Below, piece after piece: positions 1-6,441 of a DNA stretch of 6,525 nucleotides. The notes beneath the pieces were generated by a model. The model saw only the letters and a program-made list of their open reading frames with translations. It did not search any database and had not been told where the DNA came from. The stretch covers positions 1-6,525 of the forward strand of contig URZR01000097.1 of the NCBI GenBank assembly GCA_900552425.1, given 5' to 3'. Position numbers and translations under genes: made by a program. This stretch comes from an uncultured Collinsella sp. (lineage in GTDB: Bacteria > Actinomycetota > Coriobacteriia > Coriobacteriales > Coriobacteriaceae). The stretch's first letter is position 1; each line of letters begins with the position of its first letter.

Positions 1-1
1 C

Positions 2-649
2 GTACCGTCCATCCTGTTTTTCGTCGCGGCGTTTGCGTTCGCACTTGAACTTACGCTGTCGCTCGTGCGCGTGATCAAGAACCGCAGCTTCGTCAAGCAG
101 TGCTGGTCGATTCGATTCATCCTCTGGTGCTGGAGAACCTTTATTAAGGTATGCGAGTGCATCCGGCACAGTTTCGGAAAACTGCGCCGCATGCTGTTCC
201 GCGACTACAAAACGCGCAACGTTGTGCTGCTCTTTACGGCGTATTCGGTTGTTCTCGCGTTCCTTGCGGCGGTGTTCGGCGGAGTGGGCGGCTCGTTTTT
301 TGCCTTCGTGTTCGGCACGGTCTGGTTTCTCGCGGCAGGTTACTTTCTCATCAAACGCATCACCGGCTTTGAGCGTATCGTGGACGCGCTGCGCCGGCTG
401 CGTGCGGGTGATCTCAGCTTCAAGCTGACCGACATGCCGGAGGGCGTGTTTGCTGAAATGGCCGAGGATATTAACTCGCTCGGTGACGGCATGCAGGCGG
501 CGCTTCAGAACGAGATCCGCGCCGAGCGCATGAAGACCGAGCTGATCACGAACGTCAGCCACGACCTCAAAACGCCGCTCACGAGCATTCTCAGCTACTC
601 CGACCTGCTCTGCCAGATGGAGCTGACGCCCGAGGAGGCGAAGCGTTAC
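2..649 (+). CDS. Sensor histidine kinase, partial at both ends (membrane, HAMP and HisKA regions)
   Basis: The frame is open from the window edge, so the true start lies upstream; the GTG at 65 is only the first start-like codon and lies just after a hydrophobic stretch (positions 2-64) that reads as a membrane helix. Counting from that GTG as residue 1, a basic and aromatic linker (1-50) is followed by two membrane segments (about 53-71 and 77-97), a HAMP-like stretch (about 98-150) and a HisKA helix with the H-box VSHDLKTPLTS. The phospho-acceptor His is residue 166 (codon 560-562). In the family this His is autophosphorylated from ATP and passes the phosphate to a response regulator. Homology ends near residue 195, before the second HisKA helix is finished; the whole ATP-binding domain (N, G1, F and G2 boxes) is absent and MurG sequence follows in the same frame. 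As it stands it could not be an active kinase. The style resembles gut Clostridia kinases (inference). Sensed signal unknown. Confidence 0.85.
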
Positions 650-656
650 CGCGTCC
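641..656. other. In-frame chimeric junction: histidine kinase to MurG
   Basis: Upstream of this point the protein follows a histidine kinase (TPEEAKRY, the usual sequence after the first HisKA helix). Downstream it follows MurG (VQPYIDNMGDMLAAADLV). The exact breakpoint cannot be fixed because the residues KRYR could belong to either side. No insertion-sequence end, target duplication or tRNA gene is visible here. Most likely this is an assembly or splice artefact. Confidence 0.8.
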
Positions 657-1006
657 AGCCTTACATCGACAACATGGGCGATATGCTGGCTGCTGCCGAT
701 TTGGTGCTCTCGCGTTCGGGTGCATCGAGCGTGGCCGAGATCGCTGCGCTCGCCGTGCCCTCGATACTCGTGCCGTATCCGCATGCGACGGCCGACCACC
801 AAACCACCAATGCCCGTTATCTGGTCGACGCCGGGGCCGGCGTGCTCTGTGCCGATGCCGATATCGACGGTTCTGCCTTTGCCGATGAGCTGCTGCACCT
901 GGTCGATGACGCGGCAGAGCGCGACGTCATGCGTCAGGCGGCGCGTGGTCTGGCTCAGGATAGGGCCGCCGCTCTTCTGGCCGATGCGGTAGAGGGTTTG
1001 CGTTAG
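650..1006 (+). CDS. murG: UDP-GlcNAc:lipid I N-acetylglucosaminyltransferase MurG, C-terminal third only
   Basis: MurG transfers GlcNAc to lipid I to form lipid II on the inner face of the cytoplasmic membrane (GT28 family, GT-B fold). About 118 residues are present out of roughly 360, ending at the TAG at 1004-1006. They match the second Rossmann domain: VQPYIDNM, then AAADLVLSRSGASSVAEIAAL, then PSILVPYPHATADHQTTNA. The family's donor-binding region is the SRSGASSVAE loop with its Glu and the DHQ segment, both intact. The whole N-terminal acceptor and membrane-binding domain, including the glycine-rich loops, is missing and replaced in frame by histidine kinase sequence. The fragment is therefore the tail of a normal murG whose 5' end is not in the window. 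Its place 97 nt ahead of murC is the normal dcw order. Confidence 0.9.
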   Translation, partial: RVQPYIDNMGDMLAAADLVLSRSGASSVAEIAALAVPSILVPYPHATADHQTTNARYLVDAGAGVLCADADIDGSAFADELLHLVDDAAERDVMRQAARGLAQDRAAALLADAVEGLR

Positions 1007-1086
1007 TTAGACGGGATATCGTCGGTCGCCCTCGCGCTGATGCGGTAGGTGCGGTACAGTTAACGGGTTACAGGCAGTGTTTACGC

Positions 1087-1092
1087 AAGGAG
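1087..1092 (+). promoter_or_regulatory. Ribosome binding site of murC
   Basis: AAGGAG lies 11 nt before the ATG at 1104 and decides this start over the in-frame GTG at 1077, which has no comparable site and would add nine residues (MFTQGVHEH) unlike the family. The 97-nt murG-murC spacer shows no convincing promoter or terminator, so cotranscription from murG is likely. Confidence 0.75.
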
Positions 1093-1103
1093 TACACGAG
1101 CAC

Positions 1104-2522
1104 ATGGCTGATTCCCAGACTGCAACCTCCGCGCCCGAGTTTAAGAGCGCCCACTTTATCGGTATCGGCGGCGCCGGCATGAGCGGCATCGCCCTCGTTC
1201 TGCACGAGCGCGGTTATGCCGTTACCGGCTCCGACCTTAAGACGTCACGTTATATCCGCCAGCTTACCCGCGCTGGTGTGAAGGTGCACGTGGGCCATGA
1301 GGCAGCCACGATCGACGAGGTCAAGCCCGACGTGGTTGTTGTCTCCACCGCTATTCCGGAGTCCAACCCTGAGCTCGTGCGCGCTCGCGAGCTGGGCATT
1401 CCCGTGTGGCCCCGTGCCAAGATGCTCTCTGCTTTGGGCCACGGCTACACTACCGTCGCTGTTGCCGGCACGCATGGCAAGACCACCACGTCTTCGATGT
1501 GCGCCACCATGCTCGACCGCATGGGTCTGGATCCGAGCTTCTTGATCGGCGGCATCGTCGAGGGCTATGACACGAACGGCAAGAACGGCTCGGGCGACTA
1601 CTTTGTCGCCGAGGCCGACGAGTCCGACAGCTCCTTCCTGTTCCTGAACCCCAACGTAGTCATTGTGACCAACGTCGAGGCCGACCACCTCGATCACTAC
1701 TCGGGTATCGAGGAGATCGAGGCAACTTTCGCCAAATTCATGAGCCTGGTGGGCGAGGACGGCACCGTCATCGTCTGTGGTGAGGACCCGCATCTGGTCG
1801 AGCTCGCCAAGTCGACGGGCCGTCACGTGCTTTCCTACGGCTTTGCCGAGAGCAACGACATCGTCTGCGTGCACCCGGATGTCAAGGGCATCCAGAGTGA
1901 CTTTATCGTTCGCTTTGAGGACGGCACTGAGCACACTGTGGAGATCAAGAGCAACCCCGGTCGCCACAACATGCTCAACGCCACGGCGGTGCTCACCGTC
2001 GCCCATGTCCTGGGCCTTGACATCGACGCCGCCGCCAAGGCGCTCTCGAGCTTTGAGGGCGTCCGCCGTCGCTTTACCCACGTGGGCGATATCGATGGCA
2101 TCACCGTGGTCGATGATTACGGCCATCACCCCACCGAGATCAAGGCGACGCTTGCTGCCGCTTCCTCGCTGGGCTACAAGCACGTCGATGTCGTGTTCCA
2201 GCCGCACCGCTATTCGCGCCTGCAGGCCCTGTGCGACGACTTTGCCGATGCATTTGCCAATGCCGATAAACTGCTGCTGATTGATGTGTTCTCGGCTGGC
2301 GAGATGCCCATTCCGGGTGTCACCTCTAAGATGCTCGCCGATACCGTGCGCGCCAAGCATCCTGGCAAGGAGGTCGTGTACTGCTCCAGCCGTCTTGAGC
2401 TCAATCAGGAGCTCGAGCAGATGGTGGGCGAGGGCGACCTGCTGCTCACCATGGGTGCCGGCGACGTTACGACCGTCGGTCCCGAGTTCATTGAGTATCT
2501 GACTGCCAAGAAAGACGCTTAA
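1104..2522 (+). CDS. murC: UDP-N-acetylmuramate--L-alanine ligase MurC
   Basis: MurC is the cytoplasmic ATP-dependent ligase that adds the first amino acid, L-Ala, to UDP-MurNAc. The 472-residue product has the usual length and all three Mur-ligase domains. The N-terminal UDP-binding Rossmann motif GIGGAGMS is at residues 20-27. The ATP P-loop GTHGKTTT is at 122-129, with the Lys and Thr that bind phosphate and Mg. The acidic segment EADESDSS begins at 170, HNMLNA is at 288-293 at the central to C-terminal domain boundary, and DDYGHHP is at 337-343. GxGGxGMS together with DDYGHHPTE separates MurC from MurD, MurE and MurF. The reading frame is intact with no missing key residue. The TAA at 2520-2522 is 5 nt before murB. 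A 371-codon antisense open frame inside it is a codon-bias shadow. Confidence 0.97.
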   Translation: MADSQTATSAPEFKSAHFIGIGGAGMSGIALVLHERGYAVTGSDLKTSRYIRQLTRAGVKVHVGHEAATIDEVKPDVVVVSTAIPESNPELVRARELGIPVWPRAKMLSALGHGYTTVAVAGTHGKTTTSSMCATMLDRMGLDPSFLIGGIVEGYDTNGKNGSGDYFVAEADESDSSFLFLNPNVVIVTNVEADHLDHYSGIEEIEATFAKFMSLVGEDGTVIVCGEDPHLVELAKSTGRHVLSYGFAESNDIVCVHPDVKGIQSDFIVRFEDGTEHTVEIKSNPGRHNMLNATAVLTVAHVLGLDIDAAAKALSSFEGVRRRFTHVGDIDGITVVDDYGHHPTEIKATLAAASSLGYKHVDVVFQPHRYSRLQALCDDFADAFANADKLLLIDVFSAGEMPIPGVTSKMLADTVRAKHPGKEVVYCSSRLELNQELEQMVGEGDLLLTMGAGDVTTVGPEFIEYLTAKKDA

Positions 2523-2527
2523 GTCTA

Positions 2528-3439
2528 ATGGGTCTGTTTAACGCCGTCATGGCGCTCTCGGGCATGATCGACACGGATGTGATCGAGGACGAGCGCCTTG
2601 CGCGTCATACGAGCTATCGTATCGGCGGCAAGGCCGACCTCTTTGTGACGTGCCATAGCTATCATGCCCTCCGCCGCGCCGTGGCGGTGCTCGATCGCGA
2701 GCAGGTGCCGTGGGTCATCATCGGCAAGGGCTCCAATCTGCTGGTTGCCGATGGCGGTTATCGCGGTGCCGTCATTTCGCTCGGACGTGAGTTTCAGCGC
2801 ACGGTTGTTGCCGATGACGGTTGTATGCTGACGGTCGGTGCGGGCGTGATGTTTGCGCGCCTGGTCAACGATGCCCTGTCGCGTAGCCTCTCGGGCCTTG
2901 AGTTTGCCGTTGGCATTCCTGGTTCGGTCGGCGGTGCGATATCTATGAATGCCGGCACACGGACCGAGTGGATTGGCTCGCTGGTTGAGGATGTCGTAAC
3001 GTTTGACCCGGCATCCGGTATCAAGCATTATGCGGGGTCCGAGATCACTTGGGGCTACCGCGAATGTAGCCTTCCCCGCAATGAGATCATCCTCGAGTGC
3101 GTGCTCAAGCTTAAACCGGCGCCCAAGGCCGACATTCGCGAGCGCATGGAGCGGTACCTTACAAGGCGCAAGCGTACGCAGCCCATGGGTCGCGCATCCT
3201 GCGGGTCTGTCTTTCGCAACCCGCCCGATGCGAGTGTGGGCAAGCTTATCGAGGATTGTGGATTAAAGGGTTTTTCAATTGGCGGCGCGGAAGTCTCGCC
3301 CGTTCACGCTAATTTTATCGTTAATAACGGAACTGCCTCGGCCGATGACGTTGCCGCGGTTATCAGACATGTGCACGGAAAGGTGAGGGAGGCGTATGGC
3401 ATCGAGCTCAGACCGGAAGTTAAATTCCTCGGCTTCTAG
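2528..3439 (+). CDS. murB: UDP-N-acetylenolpyruvoylglucosamine reductase MurB
   Basis: MurB is the FAD- and NADPH-dependent reductase that turns UDP-GlcNAc-enolpyruvate into UDP-MurNAc in the cytoplasm. The 303-residue protein has the FAD-binding signature: TSYRIGGKAD (28-37), GKGSNLLVADGG (66-77) and GLEFAVGIPGSVGGAISMNAG (starting at 123). Likely active-site residues are Arg178 in WGYREC, Ser227 in CGSVFRNP (the proton donor) and Glu297 in RPEVKFLGF. The GYRE core without the extra E. coli-type C-terminal domain points to the shorter type II form. The start has only a weak purine-rich stretch (AAGAAAG) inside the end of murC, so reinitiation after the murC stop is probable (inference). ATG codons at 2549 and 2564 are possible alternative starts, because the first 13 residues are not part of the conserved core. 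The 3' end overlaps ftsQ by 44 bp. Confidence 0.95.
   Translation: MGLFNAVMALSGMIDTDVIEDERLARHTSYRIGGKADLFVTCHSYHALRRAVAVLDREQVPWVIIGKGSNLLVADGGYRGAVISLGREFQRTVVADDGCMLTVGAGVMFARLVNDALSRSLSGLEFAVGIPGSVGGAISMNAGTRTEWIGSLVEDVVTFDPASGIKHYAGSEITWGYRECSLPRNEIILECVLKLKPAPKADIRERMERYLTRRKRTQPMGRASCGSVFRNPPDASVGKLIEDCGLKGFSIGGAEVSPVHANFIVNNGTASADDVAAVIRHVHGKVREAYGIELRPEVKFLGF
3381..3392 (+). promoter_or_regulatory. Ribosome binding site of ftsQ, inside murB
   Basis: A purine-rich run AGGTGAGGGAGG within the last codons of murB ends 3 nt before the ftsQ ATG at 3396. The AGGTGAGG part gives a normal 7-nt spacing; the GGAGG part would be unusually close. It supports starting ftsQ inside murB in another frame. 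Confidence 0.7.
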
Positions 3440-4652
3440 AGCATCAAAACCCACCTTCCGCCGCGCCGGAGGGCGTTCCGGCGCGCCTGCCAAACCTCAA
3501 CGCAATACCGTCGCGCACTCTAAGTCTGTCGGGCATGCTCGACAGACCAGTCGTCCGGTCGTCGGCTCGCAGCTCGGTAATCGTCCGGCCGCAAAAAAGT
3601 CCTCGCGTCCCTCGGTGACGTCAAAGCCTGTTATGGGCGCCAAACCTGCCCGTCCCATGGCAACTCCCAAGCCCTCGACGGGAACTAAAGCGGCGCGTCC
3701 AGGCCGCACGCTGGGCGCATCGAAACCGCGCTCGCTGACATCGGTCCCGGTTACCGTCAAGAAGCCTTCGGGTAAAAAAAGCGTCAACCCGTTGTCTTCA
3801 CTTGGGGCGATGGTAAATAAAACATCAGACGCCGCTTCTGTCGTTACAGGCAAAGGCAAAATCGTGGGCGGCGTTCTGGCCGTCTTGGCCGTGCTCGTCG
3901 TCGTTGCCATCGTGGTGATTAACTCTGGATTGTTTACCGCCACTGATATTCAGATTCAAGGCAGCGAGCATGTGACGAAGCACGATGCTATCCAGCTGAT
4001 CGATTTGCCCGAGGGAACGTCGCTTTTTAACGTCGATCCCGACCAGATTACCGAGGATCTCAAGCAGAACCCGTGGGTCTCGGGCGTGGATGTCCAGCGT
4101 CAGTTCCCGCATACGCTCATCATTACGCCTATGGAGCGCAAGGTCATCGCAATTGCCTATATCAGCTCCGATGACCTTGCCTGGGCCATCGGGGATGATG
4201 ACACCTGGATCGCCCCACTGTCGACGTCGGTCGAAGTGGACGACCAGGGCAACGTCATCACGACAGGGCAGGGCTCAAATACCTTGACCGGAATCGATGC
4301 CGCGCTGGCGCTCGCTAAGCATTATGGCGCGGTGCTGTTGACTGATGTCTCGGCGGATGTCGCTCCGGTTTCCGGCCAGGCGGTGAACTCCAAAGCCGTT
4401 AAGGCCGGCCTGGATTATGTGCGTGGTTTTTCGAGCGAGTTCTTGGGACAAGTCAAGGATATTTCCACGCCTTCGGTCGAAGCCATCTCGGCAAACCTCA
4501 ATAACGGCATTGAGGTGTCGCTGGGCGATTCGAACGATATCGCCAAGAAAGAACGCGTAGTCACCAAGTTGCTTTCGCAGGTAGAGGGCGTAACGTATAT
4601 CAATGTGCGCTCTCCGGGCAACTACACATTTAGGAATGCTCCGACCTCGTAG
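3396..4652 (+). CDS. ftsQ: Cell division protein FtsQ (DivIB-like) with a long basic cytoplasmic tail
   Basis: FtsQ/DivIB is a bitopic membrane protein that joins the divisome through FtsL/DivIC and FtsB and helps activate septal wall synthesis. The 418-residue product has three parts. Residues 1-155 are a low-complexity Ser/Lys/Arg/Pro/Ala tail with twelve K-P or R-P dipeptides, likely disordered and cytoplasmic. A single membrane helix lies at about 156-176 (IVGGVLAVLAVLVVVAIVVI). A POTRA domain at about 181-250 opens with FTATDIQIQGSEHVTKHDAI and contains the family segments GTSLFNVD and NPWVSGVDVQRQFPHTLIITPMERK in sequence; the rest is the extracytoplasmic beta domain. The position between murB and ftsZ fits ftsQ. 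The start overlaps murB by 44 bp, which suggests coupled translation. The tail is longer than in E. coli FtsQ (about 25 residues before the helix). Identity rests on POTRA-type sequence and context because the family diverges fast. Confidence 0.92.
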   Translation: MASSSDRKLNSSASRASKPTFRRAGGRSGAPAKPQRNTVAHSKSVGHARQTSRPVVGSQLGNRPAAKKSSRPSVTSKPVMGAKPARPMATPKPSTGTKAARPGRTLGASKPRSLTSVPVTVKKPSGKKSVNPLSSLGAMVNKTSDAASVVTGKGKIVGGVLAVLAVLVVVAIVVINSGLFTATDIQIQGSEHVTKHDAIQLIDLPEGTSLFNVDPDQITEDLKQNPWVSGVDVQRQFPHTLIITPMERKVIAIAYISSDDLAWAIGDDDTWIAPLSTSVEVDDQGNVITTGQGSNTLTGIDAALALAKHYGAVLLTDVSADVAPVSGQAVNSKAVKAGLDYVRGFSSEFLGQVKDISTPSVEAISANLNNGIEVSLGDSNDIAKKERVVTKLLSQVEGVTYINVRSPGNYTFRNAPTS

Positions 4653-4783
4653 CGCTGGTTGTTACTTTGTTGAGGGGCCATACCACGCCGTTTATCTGGT
4701 TTGTTTGGTTTTCACGGTCAATTATTTGACTGATACGTTCATAATGTGCAAACATAATACGGTTTACCTTTGCATTTACTTTC

Positions 4784-4795
4784 AACCTGAAGGTT
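4784..4795. repeat. Short inverted repeat AACCT-GA-AGGTT upstream of ftsZ
   Basis: Two perfect 5-nt arms surround a 2-nt centre, 57 nt before the ftsZ start and overlapping the best-spaced promoter candidate (between its -35 and -10). It could be an operator for a dimeric regulator. A dyad this short can also occur by chance. Confidence 0.35.
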
Positions 4796-4840
4796 AATGT
4801 GCGCAGGGGTCGACCCATGCTATGGCTATAACCTTTGTTC

Positions 4841-4845
4841 GGAGG
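4841..4845 (+). promoter_or_regulatory. Ribosome binding site of ftsZ
   Basis: GGAGG with a 6-nt spacer to the ATG at 4852. It fixes that start over the in-frame ATG at 4822, whose ten extra residues (MAITFVRRTD) are encoded across this site and have no match in FtsZ. Confidence 0.85.
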
Positions 4846-4851
4846 ACCGAC

Positions 4852-6006
4852 ATGCACGAGACAGAGATCAACAACTACCTTGCCGTCATTAAGGTGGTCG
4901 GCGTCGGCGGCGGCGGTACCAACGCGGTCAATCGAATGATCGAAGAGGGCATCCGCGGCGTCGAGTTTGTTGCCATCAACACCGATGCTCAGGCACTCGC
5001 GATCTCTGATGCCGATATCAAGGTGCACATCGGCACCGACCTTACCCGCGGCCTGGGCGCCGGCGCCAACCCCGAGGTTGGCCGCAAGGCTGCCGATGAG
5101 TCCCGCGACGACATTGCCGAGGCGCTTGCTGGTGCCGACATGGTGTTCATCACCTGCGGCGAGGGCGGTGGCACCGGTACCGGCGCTGCTCCCATCGTTG
5201 CCGATATCGCGATGAACGAGGTCGGTGCACTGACCGTCGCCGTCGTGACCAAGCCCTTCACCTTCGAGGGCCGCAAGCGCAAGAAGAGCGCCGAGGAGGG
5301 CATTAAGACCCTCTCCGATTGCGTCGACACCATGATTGTCATCCCTAACGATAAGCTGCTCGACATCGCCGAGAAGAAGACCACCATGCTCGAGGCCTTC
5401 GCGATTGCTGATGGCGTCCTTTCCCAGGGCACCCAGGGCATCACCGACCTCATCACCGTCCCCGGTATCATCAACCTGGACTTCGCCGATGTTAAGACCA
5501 TCATGAAGCAGGCCGGTACCGCCATGATGGGTATCGGTACCTCTTCTGGGGATACTCGTGCCGTCGACGCTGCCCAGCAGGCCATCTCCAGCCCGCTGCT
5601 CGAGAGCTCCATCGATGGTGCCACGCGCGTGCTGCTCTCCATCGCCGGTTCCAAGGACCTGGGCATCCAGGAGATCAGCGACGCCGCCGACGTTGTCGCC
5701 AACGCCGTCGACCCCGAGGCCAACATCATCTTCGGTACCGTTGTGGACGAGTCCCTGGGCGATCAGGTTCGCATCACCGTCATCGCCACCGGCTTCTCCG
5801 ATTCCAACGTCAACCGCCAGGATGAGCTCTTTGCTGCTCAGCAGTCTCAGAGCAAGGCCGCTGCCTCCGCTGAGCCGCAGCGCACCGCTCCGGCTGCGAG
5901 CCCGGCTCAGGCCGCTCCGACCCGCAACGTCGGTGGCACCGAGCTGCCCAACTTTGGCAACGACCAGTTCGAGCTTCCCGACTTCCTGAAGCGCGGCAGC
6001 TTCTAA
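4852..6006 (+). CDS. ftsZ: Cell division GTPase FtsZ
   Basis: FtsZ is the tubulin-like GTPase that polymerises at midcell into the Z ring and recruits the divisome. The 384-residue protein is full length. The N-terminal nucleotide-binding motif GVGGGGTNAVN is at residues 17-27, the tubulin signature GGGTGTG at 105-111, and the T7 synergy loop NLDFAD at 208-213 with Asp210 and Asp213, which complete the GTPase site of the next subunit. The globular part ends near ITVIATGF (308-315). An Ala/Pro/Gln-rich linker (about 317-372) follows, then the conserved C-terminal peptide FELPDFLKRGSF that binds membrane tethers and regulators. The residue pair before the G-box reads CGE where many bacteria have AGM. 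No ftsA lies upstream; in Actinobacteria SepF commonly does the tethering, but sepF is not in this window. The 3' end is followed by a strong terminator. Confidence 0.99.
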   Translation: MHETEINNYLAVIKVVGVGGGGTNAVNRMIEEGIRGVEFVAINTDAQALAISDADIKVHIGTDLTRGLGAGANPEVGRKAADESRDDIAEALAGADMVFITCGEGGGTGTGAAPIVADIAMNEVGALTVAVVTKPFTFEGRKRKKSAEEGIKTLSDCVDTMIVIPNDKLLDIAEKKTTMLEAFAIADGVLSQGTQGITDLITVPGIINLDFADVKTIMKQAGTAMMGIGTSSGDTRAVDAAQQAISSPLLESSIDGATRVLLSIAGSKDLGIQEISDAADVVANAVDPEANIIFGTVVDESLGDQVRITVIATGFSDSNVNRQDELFAAQQSQSKAAASAEPQRTAPAASPAQAAPTRNVGGTELPNFGNDQFELPDFLKRGSF

Positions 6007-6032
6007 GTCGTTCTTTGCATTGTTGTGCACAG

Positions 6033-6065
6033 GGGCGTGTCCGTATGGACGCGCCCTTTTTATTT
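6033..6065 (+). terminator. Intrinsic terminator after ftsZ
   Basis: GGGCGTGTCC (6033-6042) pairs with GGACGCGCCC (6047-6056) over 10 bp with one G-U pair and a GTAT loop, followed by TTTTTATTT. It begins 26 nt after the ftsZ stop and should end the dcw transcript, separating ftsZ from pgeF. Confidence 0.92.
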
Positions 6066-6216
6066 CGACTTTGTAAACTAGAACCTCCAATCTCTTTACG
6101 TTCCCTTTACGATTGCCTCCAGCGCAGCAGGTATCCTTTTAGAGAAGTATGACAGCCGTATAAACGCTGGCTGTAGCGGCGATGCCGCGGTACTTGTGTT
6201 ATTAGGAGGCTTTAGT
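6066..6216 (+). promoter_or_regulatory. pgeF upstream region with probable promoter, two hairpins and ribosome binding site
   Basis: Because a terminator precedes it, pgeF needs its own promoter here. The best -10 candidate is TATAAA at 6159-6164, with only a weak TTTTAG 16 nt upstream; TATCCT at 6132-6137 is another. ACAGCC (6152-6157) pairs with GGCTGT (6169-6174), and GCGGC (6176-6180) pairs with GCCGC (6184-6188) around a GAT loop. If TATAAA is the true -10, the first hairpin is not in the RNA. The site AGGAGG at 6204-6209 sits 7 nt before the ATG and is strong. Confidence 0.5.
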
Positions 6217-6429
6217 ATGGCAGCACGTGCGGACAACGTTTCGCGTGTCGACCATGATGGAGTTACGTTGGTGGAAGGCGCGACATCCGATGTTCGCTTT
6301 GCCTTCACCGAGCGCGCCGGTGGTGTTTCCGAAGATGCGTACTCCTCACTCAACTTGGGCTCGCATGTTGGCGATGATCCCTTTGCTGTTCAAGAAAATC
6401 GTCGTCGAGCGCTCGAAGCGATGGGCGCA
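6217..6429 (+). CDS. pgeF: PgeF/YfiH (laccase-domain) polyphenol oxidase family protein, N-terminal part only
   Basis: The first 71 residues match the start of the YfiH/PgeF family (Pfam Cu-oxidase_4), multicopper-like proteins reported to act on purine nucleosides and linked in E. coli to correct peptidoglycan stem composition. Visible family segments are FAFTERAGGVSEDAYSSLNL (28-47), GSHVGDDPFAVQENRRR (48-64) and LEAMG (66-70). The family usually has about 240-270 residues, with catalytic His and Cys residues (the region after PxQVHG and the later CH motif) that are absent here, because the frame turns into LipB at about residue 71-75. The start is set by the AGGAGG at 6204-6209. A yfiH-type gene next to ftsZ is common in Gram-positive dcw clusters, which supports both the call and the linkage to ftsZ. 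Confidence 0.85.
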
Positions 6430-6441
6430 CAGTTCTTTCAC
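6424..6441. other. In-frame chimeric junction: PgeF to LipB
   Basis: Upstream residues (NRRRALEAMG) are a PgeF helix; downstream residues (FFHIDRGGDITFHGPGQ) are the LipB core. Residues GAQ could belong to either side, so the breakpoint is uncertain by several bases. No mobile-element boundary is visible. It is most likely the same kind of artefact as the left-hand join. Confidence 0.8.

Larger units (their letters stand above)
4653..4851. other. ftsQ-ftsZ intergenic region, probable ftsZ regulatory region
   Basis: This 199-nt gap is clearly richer in A and T than its neighbours, mainly at 4690-4800, and has no ftsA gene. It contains TTGACT at 4726-4731, CATAAT at 4740-4745 and 4753-4758, and TTGCAT at 4770-4775 placed 17 nt from GTTAAT at 4793-4798. 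Only the last pair has normal sigma-70-like spacing, and it is a weak match. No hairpin with a U tract follows ftsQ, so readthrough from the murC-ftsQ genes into ftsZ is also possible. Confidence 0.5.

Noticed and set aside
2..1006. A new sensor-glycosyltransferase system that couples signalling to lipid II synthesis
   Set aside because: Both partners are truncated inside domains and lack essential parts, and a second unrelated in-frame join lies at the other end of the window. A chimeric sequence explains both.
1042..1056. Direct repeat GCGGTA-GGT-GCGGTA before murC
   Set aside because: Two copies of a 6-mer in GC-rich sequence are expected by chance, and no promoter or binding site is supported around them.
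1077..1103. GTG at 1077 as the murC start
   Set aside because: It lacks a good ribosome binding site, whereas the ATG at 1104 has AAGGAG 11 nt upstream and gives the usual N-terminus.
1245..2360. A 371-codon minus-strand frame opposite murC
   Set aside because: It is a shadow of intact murC with no ribosome binding site context or family motif.
4822..4851. ATG at 4822 as the ftsZ start
   Set aside because: The extra codons run through the GGAGG that serves the ATG at 4852, and the added residues do not look like FtsZ.
4630..6090. A 486-codon open frame on the minus strand opposite ftsZ
   Set aside because: It lies antisense to a complete ftsZ, its protein is Gly/Asp/Ala-rich low-complexity with no recognised motif, and such frames follow from GC-rich third positions in the sense gene.
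6096..6353. An 85-codon minus-strand frame opposite the pgeF start
   Set aside because: It overlaps the well supported pgeF start, Shine-Dalgarno site and leader on the other strand and has no recognisable domain.
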